From IMG/VR virus record IMGVR_UViG_3300004806_000112, positions 1-20,240 of that record: a stretch of DNA of 20,240 nucleotides. One strand, given 5' to 3'. This document shows, piece after piece, positions 1-8,844 of this stretch. Positions within the stretch are counted from its first letter, which is position 1. Each line of letters begins with the position of its first letter. The notes under the pieces are model-generated. The model worked only from the letters and a program-made list of their open reading frames with translations. It had not been told where the DNA came from and ran no database searches. A program made the translations under genes and the position numbers. Origin of the DNA: a virus.

Positions 1-1228
1 CAAGACCTGAATTTTGAACGTTAGCGAGATTAAGATTATAAAGATCTTGTTTTGAAATATATTGCTGACCATTTATAGTTGCTATATTATACCCGGGCTG
101 ACTACCAGAGGGTGCTATATTAATATTACTTGTTGGTGTAACAACAGCGCCTGGTGAATAGACACCTGGACCATTACTATTTGCGGCTGTTACTCCTTGT
201 TGCTGTTGAGCTATTGCGGCTGATGCTTGTGCATCAGCTTTTTCTTGATTAGCTTCATCGATAGAGGCTTGAGCATTTTTCTGTGATGTTACTACTTTAA
301 AGTCTCTATCACCAGCTGCAACAGGAAAGATATCGCGTAAGTTTAGCGCTGTAACGTTACCAATAGTGTTAAGATATTGTACAAAACTAAACGCTTTTAA
401 TTGAGGAAATACTGCTGTAAGTGCTAATTTTAAATCATTAAGTTTCTTGTTAATGTTAACAAATGTCGGTAAATCATTTATAAGATTTAAACCGTGAGAC
501 GTTGTAGCATCTGCTGCAAGATTTTGTTGAAGAGCAGTATTTGAATACCCAATATTGAGTAGGTTACGCTTCATATATGTTGTAGTCTTTTGGCTTAGAT
601 TAAACATAACATTTCTCGTGGTGGCGCTAATTTTACTATCTGTTGATGCAGCTATTGGAATTGGTGTACCGTAGTACTGTTGAGTAACATCGAATAAAGG
701 TAAGGTACTATCGAGTTGTAAAAATTTTGAGTTAACAATAATACCAATACTATCACTTACTATATCAAAATAATTATTTGTATTAATCAAACTATTAATG
801 CTATTCTGTACAAAAAGAGAAGCAGTCTGTAAGTTATAACCGTGTTGAGCGTTGAAATCGTTTTGTGATTTATAAGCAGTTATTTCCTTATTACTATATT
901 TTGATTTTTGATACCAATAAAGAACAGCATCTAAAGAAAAATCTGGTTGCTGTATATAGCTTGTTGGTAAACTGTTAAAAAATTTATTTACAGCTGTTAT
1001 AGTATCTCCTTGTTTAAAGGCATTACGATAAGCCATTGCTGCATTTAATTCACTAGCTGGCACCGTACTAGATGAAAATACGTTAGCTAGGGATGTATTT
1101 TTAGTATCAACTAACTGAGTATATGTATCAGCTAAATCAATATCAGCTATATTTGGAGCTATAGTAATAGCGTTTGTATCGGGATCCCTTTGTGGTCTAG
1201 CTATATATGTTTTTGATACAGTGCTCAT
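1..1228 (-). CDS. Virion structural protein, partial (C-terminus beyond left edge)
   Basis: The minus strand is open from an ATG at 1226-1228 to position 1, giving about 409 residues with no stop, so the gene continues past the left edge. The protein begins MSTVSKTYIARPQRD and is rich in Asn, Gln, Ser and Thr. It has no membrane segment, and a Gln run followed by a Gly/Pro/Asn-rich stretch appears near the visible end. I do not recognise the family. Its start lies 1 nt after the stop of the hub-like gene (stop at 1230-1232), so the two are almost certainly co-transcribed and translationally coupled. Its place at the end of the baseplate gene run suggests a baseplate or tail component, but that rests on position alone. 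The start has no Shine-Dalgarno sequence and no late-promoter motif, as expected inside an operon. Confidence 0.75.
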   Translation of the reverse strand, partial: MSTVSKTYIARPQRDPDTNAITIAPNIADIDLADTYTQLVDTKNTSLANVFSSSTVPASELNAAMAYRNAFKQGDTITAVNKFFNSLPTSYIQQPDFSLDAVLYWYQKSKYSNKEITAYKSQNDFNAQHGYNLQTASLFVQNSINSLINTNNYFDIVSDSIGIIVNSKFLQLDSTLPLFDVTQQYYGTPIPIAASTDSKISATTRNVMFNLSQKTTTYMKRNLLNIGYSNTALQQNLAADATTSHGLNLINDLPTFVNINKKLNDLKLALTAVFPQLKAFSFVQYLNTIGNVTALNLRDIFPVAAGDRDFKVVTSQKNAQASIDEANQEKADAQASAAIAQQQQGVTAANSNGPGVYSPGAVVTPTSNINIAPSGSQPGYNIATINGQQYISKQDLYNLNLANVQNSGL

Positions 1229-1229
1229 A

Positions 1230-2990
1230 TTATTGTCCGTTTGATACTAATCCAATTAATTCATTATGTAAGTCAGCTGCAGGCCCTGATGATAAAGATA
1301 GCGTATATGTATCGTCCTGTGGATCAAAATTATATACTTTAATACAGCAGAGATCATTAAAGTATTCGTTACCTATGAATATATGTTTTGCTTCTATAAT
1401 AAGATAGATACCTAATAATTTATTGTCAAACTTACTAGCTGACATTGCTCCATCTCTATCAATACCAATAAAGTCACCAGCTTGACGATGGGTTGAGCCA
1501 CCAAGACGGAAACTTAAAAGATTATTAGTAAAAATACTAGCATATAAAAATTCATTTCTACCAACACCGAGTCTTTGATCGGCATTTTGCTCAGTTGTAG
1601 AAAACACATTATTAACATTTTTGTTTTTGTATCTTAACTGACCGGGCGCAAAATTTGAATAGGGAGAATGTTGTTGATCCTTACTATTCATATAATTAAC
1701 GTAATTTTTTTGATACGTTTTCATTGATTGAGCTATACCGTTGCGTGCTATATCAATTTGAAATTGTTTATTTTCATAGTCATAGCTATGAACAAGATAG
1801 GGTACTAATTTTTTCTGTGCATACAGAGCTGACATGCTATCAAAAGAAAATGTTTTTATAGAACCAATACGAAGAAATATACCGTTTGACGGTGTAAAAT
1901 ATGTTTCTTTTTTATTGCTACCGTTCTCTCCTGTATAACCACCTAATTTAATTGTCTCAATATAAGCTTGACCTGGTCCATTAGTTGTAGGATTATAAGC
2001 CTCTTTAAAATATTGTGAAAGACTTCTAAATTTCCATTTACGGTTATATCTTTCAAGTTGTAAGAAGCACTGATCGAAATTACTATCAGCATTAGAAACA
2101 TGGCGGGATAAAATATAATTTAAGCAATCAGTAGCTTTATAATTTGCTGGTGTTGAAAAGAATATTTTTGTACCACCTATATCCCAATCCGTATTTTTCA
2201 TATCAATCTCATCTTGAGACATATTTGTCGTATCACTAACTCCGGGTATATTAACAGAGAAATCGGCAGTATACTTTTCATTAGGTGGAAATGTTGCTTT
2301 AAGAAATTCTTTTAAAGCAATTCCAGTAGGGATAGCACGATCGGTATTATCGGCGTTTTCAGCAAATATTGTATCTTTTGTACCGGCTACATTTTGACTA
2401 TAGGCAGAGGTTGTACTTGCAAATGTAGCTGTTGAAAACGGTACATTTTTTTCAAGCATTAACTGATAATACAAATCCCAAAAATATAATTTTTTTGATT
2501 TTATACCTGTTGAACTATCGACCATTTCTTCAAAGTCATAAACAGCAAAATCAAAATTCATATAAAAGAATTTTTGACCTTGTTCTGAGCCTAGACCATT
2601 CGCTTTTGTACTGTCAAGCCTAGGCATAATGTCGACACGCAAAATATCACGACCCTCGCCTTTAAATAAATATCCGGCATTAATATTACTCGTCGCGCCA
2701 TCTGTATTATCAGCAATAGGAGTTGGGTTACCAGCATTATTATAATAATAAGGATTTCCATAGGGATCAGCAATAGGCGTGTCGCGTTCTATAATATCAA
2801 ATGTATTATTAATAATAATATATCCTTGTTGATAGAAGTTATTAAGAGTATCACTAATAAAAAATTCCTGTATAGCAGATGGTTTAATATCCTGTGCTCT
2901 AGATTGATTGCCAGCAGCACTAATAAGGGTTACCTTAAAAAGGTAATCATTATTATTAATGAGATGGTTGTATTCAATACTAGTGCTCAT
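1230..2990 (-). CDS. Baseplate hub-like protein (gp27-type candidate)
   Basis: A 586-residue protein, probably a structural part of the baseplate hub. Residues about 35-125 hold a pattern seen in hub proteins: a segment on forming an extended chain (FFISDTLNNFYQQGYIIINN), then FKGEGRDILRVDIMP. Near the C-terminus the stretch RLGGSTHRQAGDFIGIDRD, then GIYLIIEAKHIFIGNEY and a final beta strand, resembles the second beta-barrel of gp27/gpD-type hub proteins, where a surface contact and a 'Y.v..v.H' strand recur. The assignment is from pattern memory, not from a search. The ATG overlaps the TAA of the gp53-like gene by one base (TAATG), which implies coupling. There is no Shine-Dalgarno sequence. 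It could instead be another baseplate wedge or hub-associated protein. Confidence 0.6.
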   Translation of the reverse strand: MSTSIEYNHLINNNDYLFKVTLISAAGNQSRAQDIKPSAIQEFFISDTLNNFYQQGYIIINNTFDIIERDTPIADPYGNPYYYNNAGNPTPIADNTDGATSNINAGYLFKGEGRDILRVDIMPRLDSTKANGLGSEQGQKFFYMNFDFAVYDFEEMVDSSTGIKSKKLYFWDLYYQLMLEKNVPFSTATFASTTSAYSQNVAGTKDTIFAENADNTDRAIPTGIALKEFLKATFPPNEKYTADFSVNIPGVSDTTNMSQDEIDMKNTDWDIGGTKIFFSTPANYKATDCLNYILSRHVSNADSNFDQCFLQLERYNRKWKFRSLSQYFKEAYNPTTNGPGQAYIETIKLGGYTGENGSNKKETYFTPSNGIFLRIGSIKTFSFDSMSALYAQKKLVPYLVHSYDYENKQFQIDIARNGIAQSMKTYQKNYVNYMNSKDQQHSPYSNFAPGQLRYKNKNVNNVFSTTEQNADQRLGVGRNEFLYASIFTNNLLSFRLGGSTHRQAGDFIGIDRDGAMSASKFDNKLLGIYLIIEAKHIFIGNEYFNDLCCIKVYNFDPQDDTYTLSLSSGPAADLHNELIGLVSNGQ

Positions 2991-3352
2991 TATTGTAGTG
3001 ACGCGTTAATTTCTTTTAAGATATCAGGTATATATTCAGGTTTAATTAGTTTTAATACTGTTCCTACCTGTGGTAGCTTAAAAGGATTATAAATCTTATT
3101 TGTTAATAGAATCAACCACCAAAGTTCAATTGTCTGATAAGCGTTAAAGCTTACCATTGTCCAGGGCTGTGATTGCTGAATGGTGAGATAAAAAAGTGCT
3201 CGTTTATCTAAATTATCTGGTAAAAAGATTGACTGAATAAGGTTATAAAAATACTGCTGGTTACCGGTTTGATACAGTTTAAATATCTTCTCGTACCGGT
3301 ACATATTTAAATCCGGTAAGCTAGCTATAGAATTTTGATACTGACCATCCAT
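2990..3352 (-). CDS. gp53: Baseplate wedge protein, gp53-like
   Basis: A 120-residue protein resembling T4 gp53, which joins neighbouring wedges in the baseplate and has a LysM-like fold. The visible signature is at about residues 68-112: FNAYQTIELWWLILLTNKIYN, then NPFKLPQVGTVLKLIKPEYIPDIL, matching the family pattern of a Tyr-Thr/Leu-Trp-Trp helix, an Asn-Pro-Phe turn and a 'G..L.ip' strand. It is shorter than T4 gp53 (about 196 aa), keeping mainly the LysM-like part. It heads the short operon gp53-like, hub-like, 1228-1 gene. A TAAATA motif lies 6 nt before the ATG, so the operon probably has its own late promoter. Confidence 0.65.
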   Translation of the reverse strand: MDGQYQNSIASLPDLNMYRYEKIFKLYQTGNQQYFYNLIQSIFLPDNLDKRALFYLTIQQSQPWTMVSFNAYQTIELWWLILLTNKIYNPFKLPQVGTVLKLIKPEYIPDILKEINASLQ

Positions 3353-3358
3353 ATAAAT

Positions 3359-3366
3359 TATTTAAC
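3359..3366 (-). promoter_or_regulatory. Late-promoter-like motif before gp53-like gene
   Basis: The minus strand reads GTTAAATA, followed by 6 nt (ATTTAT) and the ATG at 3352. It matches six of eight positions of T4 late consensus TATAAATA, including the whole TAAATA core. Confidence 0.6.
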
Positions 3367-3388
3367 AATAGCTTATTGTTTATCTATG

Positions 3389-4918
3389 TTACTGAAGACC
3401 GTTAAAATTAGCTGGAATATTAGGAGTTTGTGGTTGAAAACCAGCTACTGGATTTACATTAGGATTACCTCCTGTAATTATATTATTCGGTGAAGGCTGA
3501 AGTTGTTGTACTGGGTTGGTAGCAGTATTAGTAGGTAGTGTGACCGGTGTAGGCGCGGTAGTTGGAGCCGTACTAGCTTCTACAAGACTATGAGGTCCGA
3601 TCATGTGCTGCATAAAGTTTTTTGAATTTGCGAGCATGCTCTTTAATGAAATTGTTACTTTGTATGCGTCAGGTATAATAGCGGGTATAGATTGATAGCT
3701 TGCTGCAGTTCCTAGATCTTGTCCAACGTCGCCTAAGTCTGATGATACGGTATCTGCTACTGGAATTTTAATATTCAATTCACGGCGTGACCCCATAAAT
3801 TCAATATTAAGGGATTGAATAAAACAGTAAGGGAAGAATTTAGCGCCTGGCACTTCAACTTGATAAATTACAGGCTGGTCGACGGTATTAGCACTCGTCT
3901 TTCCTGGCCTGTTTTGATAAAGAAGTAAGAATAAAAATTGCCAATTTTTAACAACATCACTATAGGATACTTGACCAGTATTAATTAACGGAAATTCCAC
4001 GGTAATATCCTCACCTTCAGTCGGATAATTATAGTATTTTGTCTTTTCAATAAATGTAATTTGTGCTGGGTTATTAAGTGTGGATATAAAGCTAGCCACG
4101 TCTGTTGCAACTCCTGCTGCTGCGCCAATTAATCCTTGAATAAGAGCGTTACCTGTACTGTCGCCTGCACTATTCATAAAATCATTTCCTTGATTAGCAT
4201 GATTATTATTGAAGTATGGTAAAATATAAACCCAACCTGTAGGATCGGTGAGATAGAGATTTCTATAGGGAGCTAACCACGGACTTGTATTAACGGTAGG
4301 GTTATTATCATCACCAGGTGATGTTATTTGTTTTACATATGCGCCAGCTGGTGAATTGGCGAGAGTATTAAAAACATTTTTTGCCGCTGCATCAGAGCTA
4401 GCATAGACACCCTTCGCTTTTGCAGCTAGATTACTGGTTGTATCTTGTAAAGCTTGTTGAGCTGCTTGTCCATTTGCAGGATCAATATAATACTCCGATA
4501 TATTTGGGGCTGTGGGATTTGTTACTGCATTTTCTGCACTACTTACTAGGTCACTTATAAACTCAGCTAATTTAGTATTTTGTGTAATTTCTTTTATATT
4601 TTGAATAGTTTGTGCTACACCGCTACGGGCCTGACCAAGAGAGTATTTTAACTGAGCTACTAAAGCATTAGTTCTCAACTTACGCTCGGTGAGAATAATT
4701 CTCGGTGTTTCAGCTCGAGCTATATCACCAGCGGGTGAATACGTCCAATAAAAATCACGTACTACGTTGATTGAATTTGTTTTGCGTGGCTTACCGGGTG
4801 CTGTAAAATTACTAGCTAACTCACTCGTTGGTGTAGGTATTGGTAAAGCAATAACATCTGGTGATATTCCACCGGTAGTTGCTGAACTATTAAAGCCCCA
4901 AAGGTATTGCGATGCCAT
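3389..4918 (-). CDS. Putative baseplate/tail structural protein
   Basis: A 509-residue protein of unrecognised family. It is Ala/Asn/Thr/Pro-rich, with a small hydrophobic stretch around residues 255-280 (GLIGAAAGVATDVASFISTL) that may be a membrane-like or buried helix. The better ordered part is residues about 280-440, where PFFPYCFIQSLNIEF-like and PDAYKVTISLKSMLANSKNF segments suggest a beta-sandwich similar to tube-cap or tail-completion proteins. The C-terminal 70 residues are Pro/Asn/Thr-rich and look disordered. Placement between the coiled-coil protein and the gp53-like gene supports a baseplate role. It begins ATG after an ATTAAATA motif 5 nt upstream and is preceded by a 39-nt gap, so it probably has its own promoter. 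Confidence 0.6.
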   Translation of the reverse strand: MASQYLWGFNSSATTGGISPDVIALPIPTPTSELASNFTAPGKPRKTNSINVVRDFYWTYSPAGDIARAETPRIILTERKLRTNALVAQLKYSLGQARSGVAQTIQNIKEITQNTKLAEFISDLVSSAENAVTNPTAPNISEYYIDPANGQAAQQALQDTTSNLAAKAKGVYASSDAAAKNVFNTLANSPAGAYVKQITSPGDDNNPTVNTSPWLAPYRNLYLTDPTGWVYILPYFNNNHANQGNDFMNSAGDSTGNALIQGLIGAAAGVATDVASFISTLNNPAQITFIEKTKYYNYPTEGEDITVEFPLINTGQVSYSDVVKNWQFLFLLLYQNRPGKTSANTVDQPVIYQVEVPGAKFFPYCFIQSLNIEFMGSRRELNIKIPVADTVSSDLGDVGQDLGTAASYQSIPAIIPDAYKVTISLKSMLANSKNFMQHMIGPHSLVEASTAPTTAPTPVTLPTNTATNPVQQLQPSPNNIITGGNPNVNPVAGFQPQTPNIPANFNGLQ

Positions 4919-4923
4919 ATTAA

Positions 4924-4931
4924 TATTTAAT
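4924..4931 (-). promoter_or_regulatory. Late-promoter-like motif before the 509-aa gene
   Basis: The minus strand reads ATTAAATA, then 5 nt (TTAAT) and the ATG at 4918. The TAAATA core of the T4 late consensus is intact. Confidence 0.6.
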
Positions 4932-4957
4932 ACACGTACAAAATGTTAGCAGTACTT

Positions 4958-7120
4958 TTATTGTCCGTAACTCCTATTACTAAATGCACTTCTTGTTGCC
5001 GGGGTTGTTGATTGTTGACTATTAATTGATGTACTTGATGAACTAACAATATTAACAGAATTACCAGCCTTAAAGTCTCTAAAAGCTTTAATCAAATCGT
5101 CTTGTTTTTTACCAGCATCATATTGAAGCTCGAATTGACGCTTACTTAAATCAAAAGACTGTTTAAGTTGATCTAGTTGCGCTTGAAGTATGTCTCCTTG
5201 CTGAGCTAAATTGGCTCTGTCTTGTGCACCTTGTTTAATTTCGTCTAAAGCAGCTTGATTGTTATCAACAGGTTGTATGTTTGCTGCTGTAACTCCTTTG
5301 ATATATTGACCCAATTCGTACATCGTTTTTTTCTCTTCATTAATTTTATAATTTGGATCCATTTCTTTTTCTGTTTTTTCTGTTGCTTCTTTTATTTCTT
5401 TATCTGAATAAATTGATTTTTCTTTGTCTTGATCTCTACCTGTTATAGCGTTAAAAAGATATTTGATATCAGAGGCAACTCCTTGTACTATTTCTGTTAA
5501 ATTTTTATTACCGAGAACAATATTAGTAGGATCTTTTATTAAATTTTGATAGTGCAAATCTTCTAAATTTTTTGAAAATCTAGCGTTTTTTATACGCTCT
5601 TCGTCTTCTTGTTTATTTACACCAATTTCAGGTCCAAATGATGTGGGGTTAATTATCGCTCCACCATATATTCCCAATGGTCCCCACTCACCGAGTGCGG
5701 TGCCAGTAACTTTACCCAACGCGCCTTTTAAGACTGATTTTGTACCTGTATTTTCAACAGCACCAACTGCTTTACCTGAGGGTAAATACTTACCATCTAC
5801 AATTGATCCTTCAGTAGGTAATTTTACTTCACCGGTGGGTTCAGGGGCTAGTTTAGGTTCAGGAGCTGGTTCAGGTTCCGGAGCTGGTGTAGTTTTTTTG
5901 AGCTCTTCGAGTTGTTTTACAGCTAATTCACGATCGTCGGTAATTGCTTTAATGTTTTTATTAACATCCTCGATACCATCTTTCATGAGTTTGGATTCTT
6001 CTTCAAATGCAGTACGTCTACGTTCTAAAAGTTTTATTTCGTTGTCAGTATTTTCATTACCAGAGAGAATAGATTCAGCGCGTATACTTTCAATTTGTTT
6101 GTCTATTTTATCAATCTCTTTTAAATGTTCTTCTAAATCTGCTTCCAGGTCCGTACGATTAGTACGCAATTCCTCTTCAATATTATCTAACTCTTTAGCG
6201 CTATTTTCTTTTTTCTTAATTAAATCTTCTAATCTTTTTATGTCGGCTTCCTTATCAGCAATTTCTTGATCACGAAGTTGTTTTTCAGCGTCTTGTAATT
6301 TTTTTTCTGTCTCTAATCTTTTTTCTTCTTCTTTAGCGCGTTTTGCGGTGCGCTCGGCGTCTGTTTCAGGCGTATTTTTAGTTACATCACCTTCTCCTTC
6401 TACTAATGGTTTAAATAATGCTTTTAAAGCTTTAAATCCGAGCACAGCTGCAGCTATATCTAACGCTATTTCTCCAAGGCCCGCTGCAAGACCTGCTAAT
6501 ACTGCTGCTATTTCTGGTAAAAATGGTAATATCTTTTTCCACCAAGAATCTTCTTCTTTTTTACCACCAAACTTACCACTTCCAATAAGCTCGTATATAT
6601 TATGTAAAGTTTTATAAATGTCGTCAACGCCACCATTTTTATTAAAAAGATCATCAAAGAAATATTTTAAATTATCATGTAGTAAGTTATCAATTACAGT
6701 TCTTGTACTTTCTGGTAACTCAATATAAACGCTACTATATTTACCTGTTTTTATTTCGTCGGTTTTTTTGCTTTTTAAATCTAAGGCATCAATAATACGA
6801 ACAGGTAAAGCTTTAGTATTATTACTAATATTTTTAGATAGCGTGGTAGGTATAACTCCATCCAAAGCAGGTATTGATTGTTTTGCTGTAGCAGAGGGTT
6901 GATCAGTATCTTGTTTTAAGCCTAATCCTTTTAAAGCATTTGCAATATATTCAATTTTTTCAGATACTATATCTTTAACTTTTGTAGTTTTCTTTTGCCC
7001 GGTAATATCTCTTAAAACAGTTTCAAGAGCATTTGTCTGATTTTGCTGTATAAGATCAAGTTTTTCACCGAAACCGGTAAATACCTTTTCTAAATCTTCT
7101 AATGTTACTGCAGAGGCCAT
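4958..7120 (-). CDS. Large coiled-coil protein, tape-measure candidate
   Basis: A 720-residue protein. Visible parts in order: a helical N-terminus (1-70); a mixed region (100-190); a long hydrophobic, Ala/Leu/Gly-rich segment at about 197-230; a highly charged coiled coil at about 255-410 rich in Glu, Lys, Leu and Arg; a Pro-Glu-Ala repeat linker at 411-430; a Gly-rich region at 440-500; further helices to 685; and a Ser/Thr-rich tail. A hydrophobic segment plus a long coiled coil is typical of tape-measure proteins, and T4 places its tape-measure gene (29) in the hub gene cluster, as here. T4 gp29 is about 590 aa. The role is inferred from composition and position. A structural coiled-coil or internal protein is the main alternative. 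An ATTAAATA motif sits 6 nt before the ATG. Confidence 0.6.
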   Translation of the reverse strand: MASAVTLEDLEKVFTGFGEKLDLIQQNQTNALETVLRDITGQKKTTKVKDIVSEKIEYIANALKGLGLKQDTDQPSATAKQSIPALDGVIPTTLSKNISNNTKALPVRIIDALDLKSKKTDEIKTGKYSSVYIELPESTRTVIDNLLHDNLKYFFDDLFNKNGGVDDIYKTLHNIYELIGSGKFGGKKEEDSWWKKILPFLPEIAAVLAGLAAGLGEIALDIAAAVLGFKALKALFKPLVEGEGDVTKNTPETDAERTAKRAKEEEKRLETEKKLQDAEKQLRDQEIADKEADIKRLEDLIKKKENSAKELDNIEEELRTNRTDLEADLEEHLKEIDKIDKQIESIRAESILSGNENTDNEIKLLERRRTAFEEESKLMKDGIEDVNKNIKAITDDRELAVKQLEELKKTTPAPEPEPAPEPKLAPEPTGEVKLPTEGSIVDGKYLPSGKAVGAVENTGTKSVLKGALGKVTGTALGEWGPLGIYGGAIINPTSFGPEIGVNKQEDEERIKNARFSKNLEDLHYQNLIKDPTNIVLGNKNLTEIVQGVASDIKYLFNAITGRDQDKEKSIYSDKEIKEATEKTEKEMDPNYKINEEKKTMYELGQYIKGVTAANIQPVDNNQAALDEIKQGAQDRANLAQQGDILQAQLDQLKQSFDLSKRQFELQYDAGKKQDDLIKAFRDFKAGNSVNIVSSSSTSINSQQSTTPATRSAFSNRSYGQ
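5816..5892 (-). repeat. Pro-Glu-Ala repeat-encoding tract
   Basis: Short imperfect direct repeats of GGTTCAGG(A/G)GCT (plus-strand reading) encode a run of EPAPEP-like units at residues about 411-430 of the 720-aa protein. It joins the coiled coil to the Gly-rich half and is probably a stiff linker. Confidence 0.55.
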
Positions 7121-7126
7121 TAAGAT

Positions 7127-7134
7127 TATTTAAT
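7127..7134 (-). promoter_or_regulatory. Late-promoter-like motif before the coiled-coil gene
   Basis: The minus strand reads ATTAAATA, then 6 nt (ATCTTA) and the ATG at 7120. Confidence 0.6.
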
Positions 7135-7158
7135 GGCTAAACAATTGATCTGTGTTCT

Positions 7159-7908
7159 TTATACGCTAAAGAAACTACTATCAACTTCCACACTAATTTC
7201 GTTTAATGTGACAAATTTGCTTTCAAACGCTCTGTAGGACTTAATATAATCTAAAATTTTACCTGTAACAGTTGAAGGAAGCTGCTCGGTTACAGTAATC
7301 TTATCGTCTACCTTTAATTCACTAAAATTAACTATTTGCTCGCCACTTTCCGTCTTAAACGTAATTGATTTAATAAATTTAACAATTTCATGAACAAATA
7401 ATTCTCCAACAAGAGTCTTAACATCCTTGTCGGATACATTTTTTAATTTAGCTGTGGTGGTTAGGTTGACATCTCTATCAACACCGAGTGTTGGTGCTTC
7501 GAGATTGACTGTTAAGTCTTGAACGTTGAGGGTTGTACCGAGTGACTCAGGACTAATATCAATTGTCTGTGTCTGAGTAATGACATCATTAAGATTAATA
7601 CCATTATATGTTGAGCTCAATCCATTTGCTCTTAAGGAAAGAGCAATAGCTGATCGATCGAACGTATATAGTTTATTAATATCTAAAATATCAATAGCAT
7701 TTTCTTGAATGATGTTATAAAACTTTGTAGTGAAGGAGAGTTTAGTTAAAGTATCGTCAATCGATGACTTGAGAAGATCTTTTTGCTGCTTGAGGTTAAG
7801 ATTTTTAAATCTAACAGCCTTTTTAAGCGAAGGAATATATACACTAATTCCAGCTGACGCGTTTAATGTTTCTAATTGCTTAAGAATGTCACTAACATTA
7901 CTACTCAT
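7159..7908 (-). CDS. Baseplate protein, T4 gp26/gp51-like (copy 1)
   Basis: A 249-residue protein whose first 100 residues follow the T4 gp26/gp51 pattern: a beta-hairpin (ISVYIPSLKKAVRFKNLNLK) followed by a 'K.LL' helix and a helix ending in a FDRSAIALSLRANGLSS segment. In T4 these proteins belong to, or help assemble, the central baseplate hub. Residues about 190-240 (LPSTVTGKILDYIKSYRAFES) align with the equivalent part of the gene next to it, so the pair looks like a tandem duplication. It begins ATG, 12 nt after the stop of copy 2. The upstream TATATA with a 5-nt gap is a one-mismatch version of the late motif. Which of the two T4 proteins it corresponds to cannot be told. Confidence 0.65.
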   Translation of the reverse strand: MSSNVSDILKQLETLNASAGISVYIPSLKKAVRFKNLNLKQQKDLLKSSIDDTLTKLSFTTKFYNIIQENAIDILDINKLYTFDRSAIALSLRANGLSSTYNGINLNDVITQTQTIDISPESLGTTLNVQDLTVNLEAPTLGVDRDVNLTTTAKLKNVSDKDVKTLVGELFVHEIVKFIKSITFKTESGEQIVNFSELKVDDKITVTEQLPSTVTGKILDYIKSYRAFESKFVTLNEISVEVDSSFFSV

Positions 7909-7920
7909 ACTAATATATAA

Positions 7921-8808
7921 TTAAGGTTGTAGCGGATTCAAGGCTTTATTACCCTTACTCATTCTATCTTTTTCTTGTCTCTTTTCTTCTTTAAACAGAT
8001 TAATGTAGATATTAAGTTCAGCAGGGGTTGCGTCTCTTATAAGCTCGTAATCAATGTTTAAATGATTAACTAAAAAATACTCTAGTTCATAAAGTGACAT
8101 TAGATTGCGCTTAAAGCATATTTTTAAAAAATTTATAATAGAGCTAGAAAATAAATTCAATGGTATCTCAATAGCTTCATTCATGGCAAAGGGTGACTTT
8201 ACTGAAAGAATTGTAACGTCAGAAAGACTTTTACTGAAAAAATTAATGTAATCGCTGATATCCTTTAATACAGCAGCTGGTAGGTGATCGGCTATCTCCT
8301 CCTTTACGTTTGTTACATCTTCATTATTAAGAATAATTTTACGTATAACAGTATTAATAATAGAAAGATCTGTTATACCTACATTTAAAATGCTAGGCAT
8401 TCCTAGTTCAACAATAAGGTTACCATTATTATATTTTTTAGTTATGGAGTAGACATCTTCTGGTAAATTAAGATTTTGAAGCCTGTCAATAAGATCAACG
8501 AGTTTGACAGAGAAATTAAAAGTATTTTTAGTTTCCGGGCATGTACCGGTTAATTCAAGCTCTGGTGATACACAAACCGATCTTACTGTAAGAAGAAGAA
8601 TAAGCTTATCTAAAAATGAATAATCCTTTACATTCTCTTCTTTAATACAAAGATCTTTTAAGAGTTCATCAAAGAAACTAATAATAATTTCATCATTATC
8701 ATTGGTAATGTTCTTAACAAGATGTTTATATCGATTAAACTTTAATTCTTCTATTTGTACAGTCTTTTTCTGTCCAGGTAGATAGACTGTGTAGGTAAAC
8801 TGTCTCAC
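7921..8808 (-). CDS. Baseplate protein, T4 gp26/gp51-like (copy 2)
   Basis: A 295-residue protein of the same family as the gene downstream. It opens with TYTVYLPGQKKTVQIEELKF, which aligns position by position with the opening of copy 1. A helix SFLDKLILLLTVRSVCVSP is followed by the 'LTGTCPETKNTFNFSVKL' strand pair typical of gp26-like proteins; only one Cys of the usual zinc-like pair is kept. The C-terminal region (LPAAVLKDISDYINFFSKS) also matches copy 1, and a charged tail is added. The start is GTG at 8806-8808, chosen because the family hairpin begins at once. A one-mismatch late motif (TAAGTA) lies 6 nt upstream. Confidence 0.65.
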   Translation of the reverse strand: MRQFTYTVYLPGQKKTVQIEELKFNRYKHLVKNITNDNDEIIISFFDELLKDLCIKEENVKDYSFLDKLILLLTVRSVCVSPELELTGTCPETKNTFNFSVKLVDLIDRLQNLNLPEDVYSITKKYNNGNLIVELGMPSILNVGITDLSIINTVIRKIILNNEDVTNVKEEIADHLPAAVLKDISDYINFFSKSLSDVTILSVKSPFAMNEAIEIPLNLFSSSIINFLKICFKRNLMSLYELEYFLVNHLNIDYELIRDATPAELNIYINLFKEEKRQEKDRMSKGNKALNPLQP

Positions 8809-8844
8809 AAGGAATACTTAAGTCATTGACCGAAAGACTCAAAT

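Noticed and set aside
2806-2822. AAT/ATT triplet repeat as a functional repeat
   Set aside because: It simply encodes Ile/Asn runs in the hub-like protein in an AT-rich genome.
5643-6269. 208-aa open frame on the plus strand
   Set aside because: It is antisense to the charged coiled coil of the 720-aa gene; the Ser/Leu-rich composition is what the opposite strand of Glu/Lys-rich coding gives.
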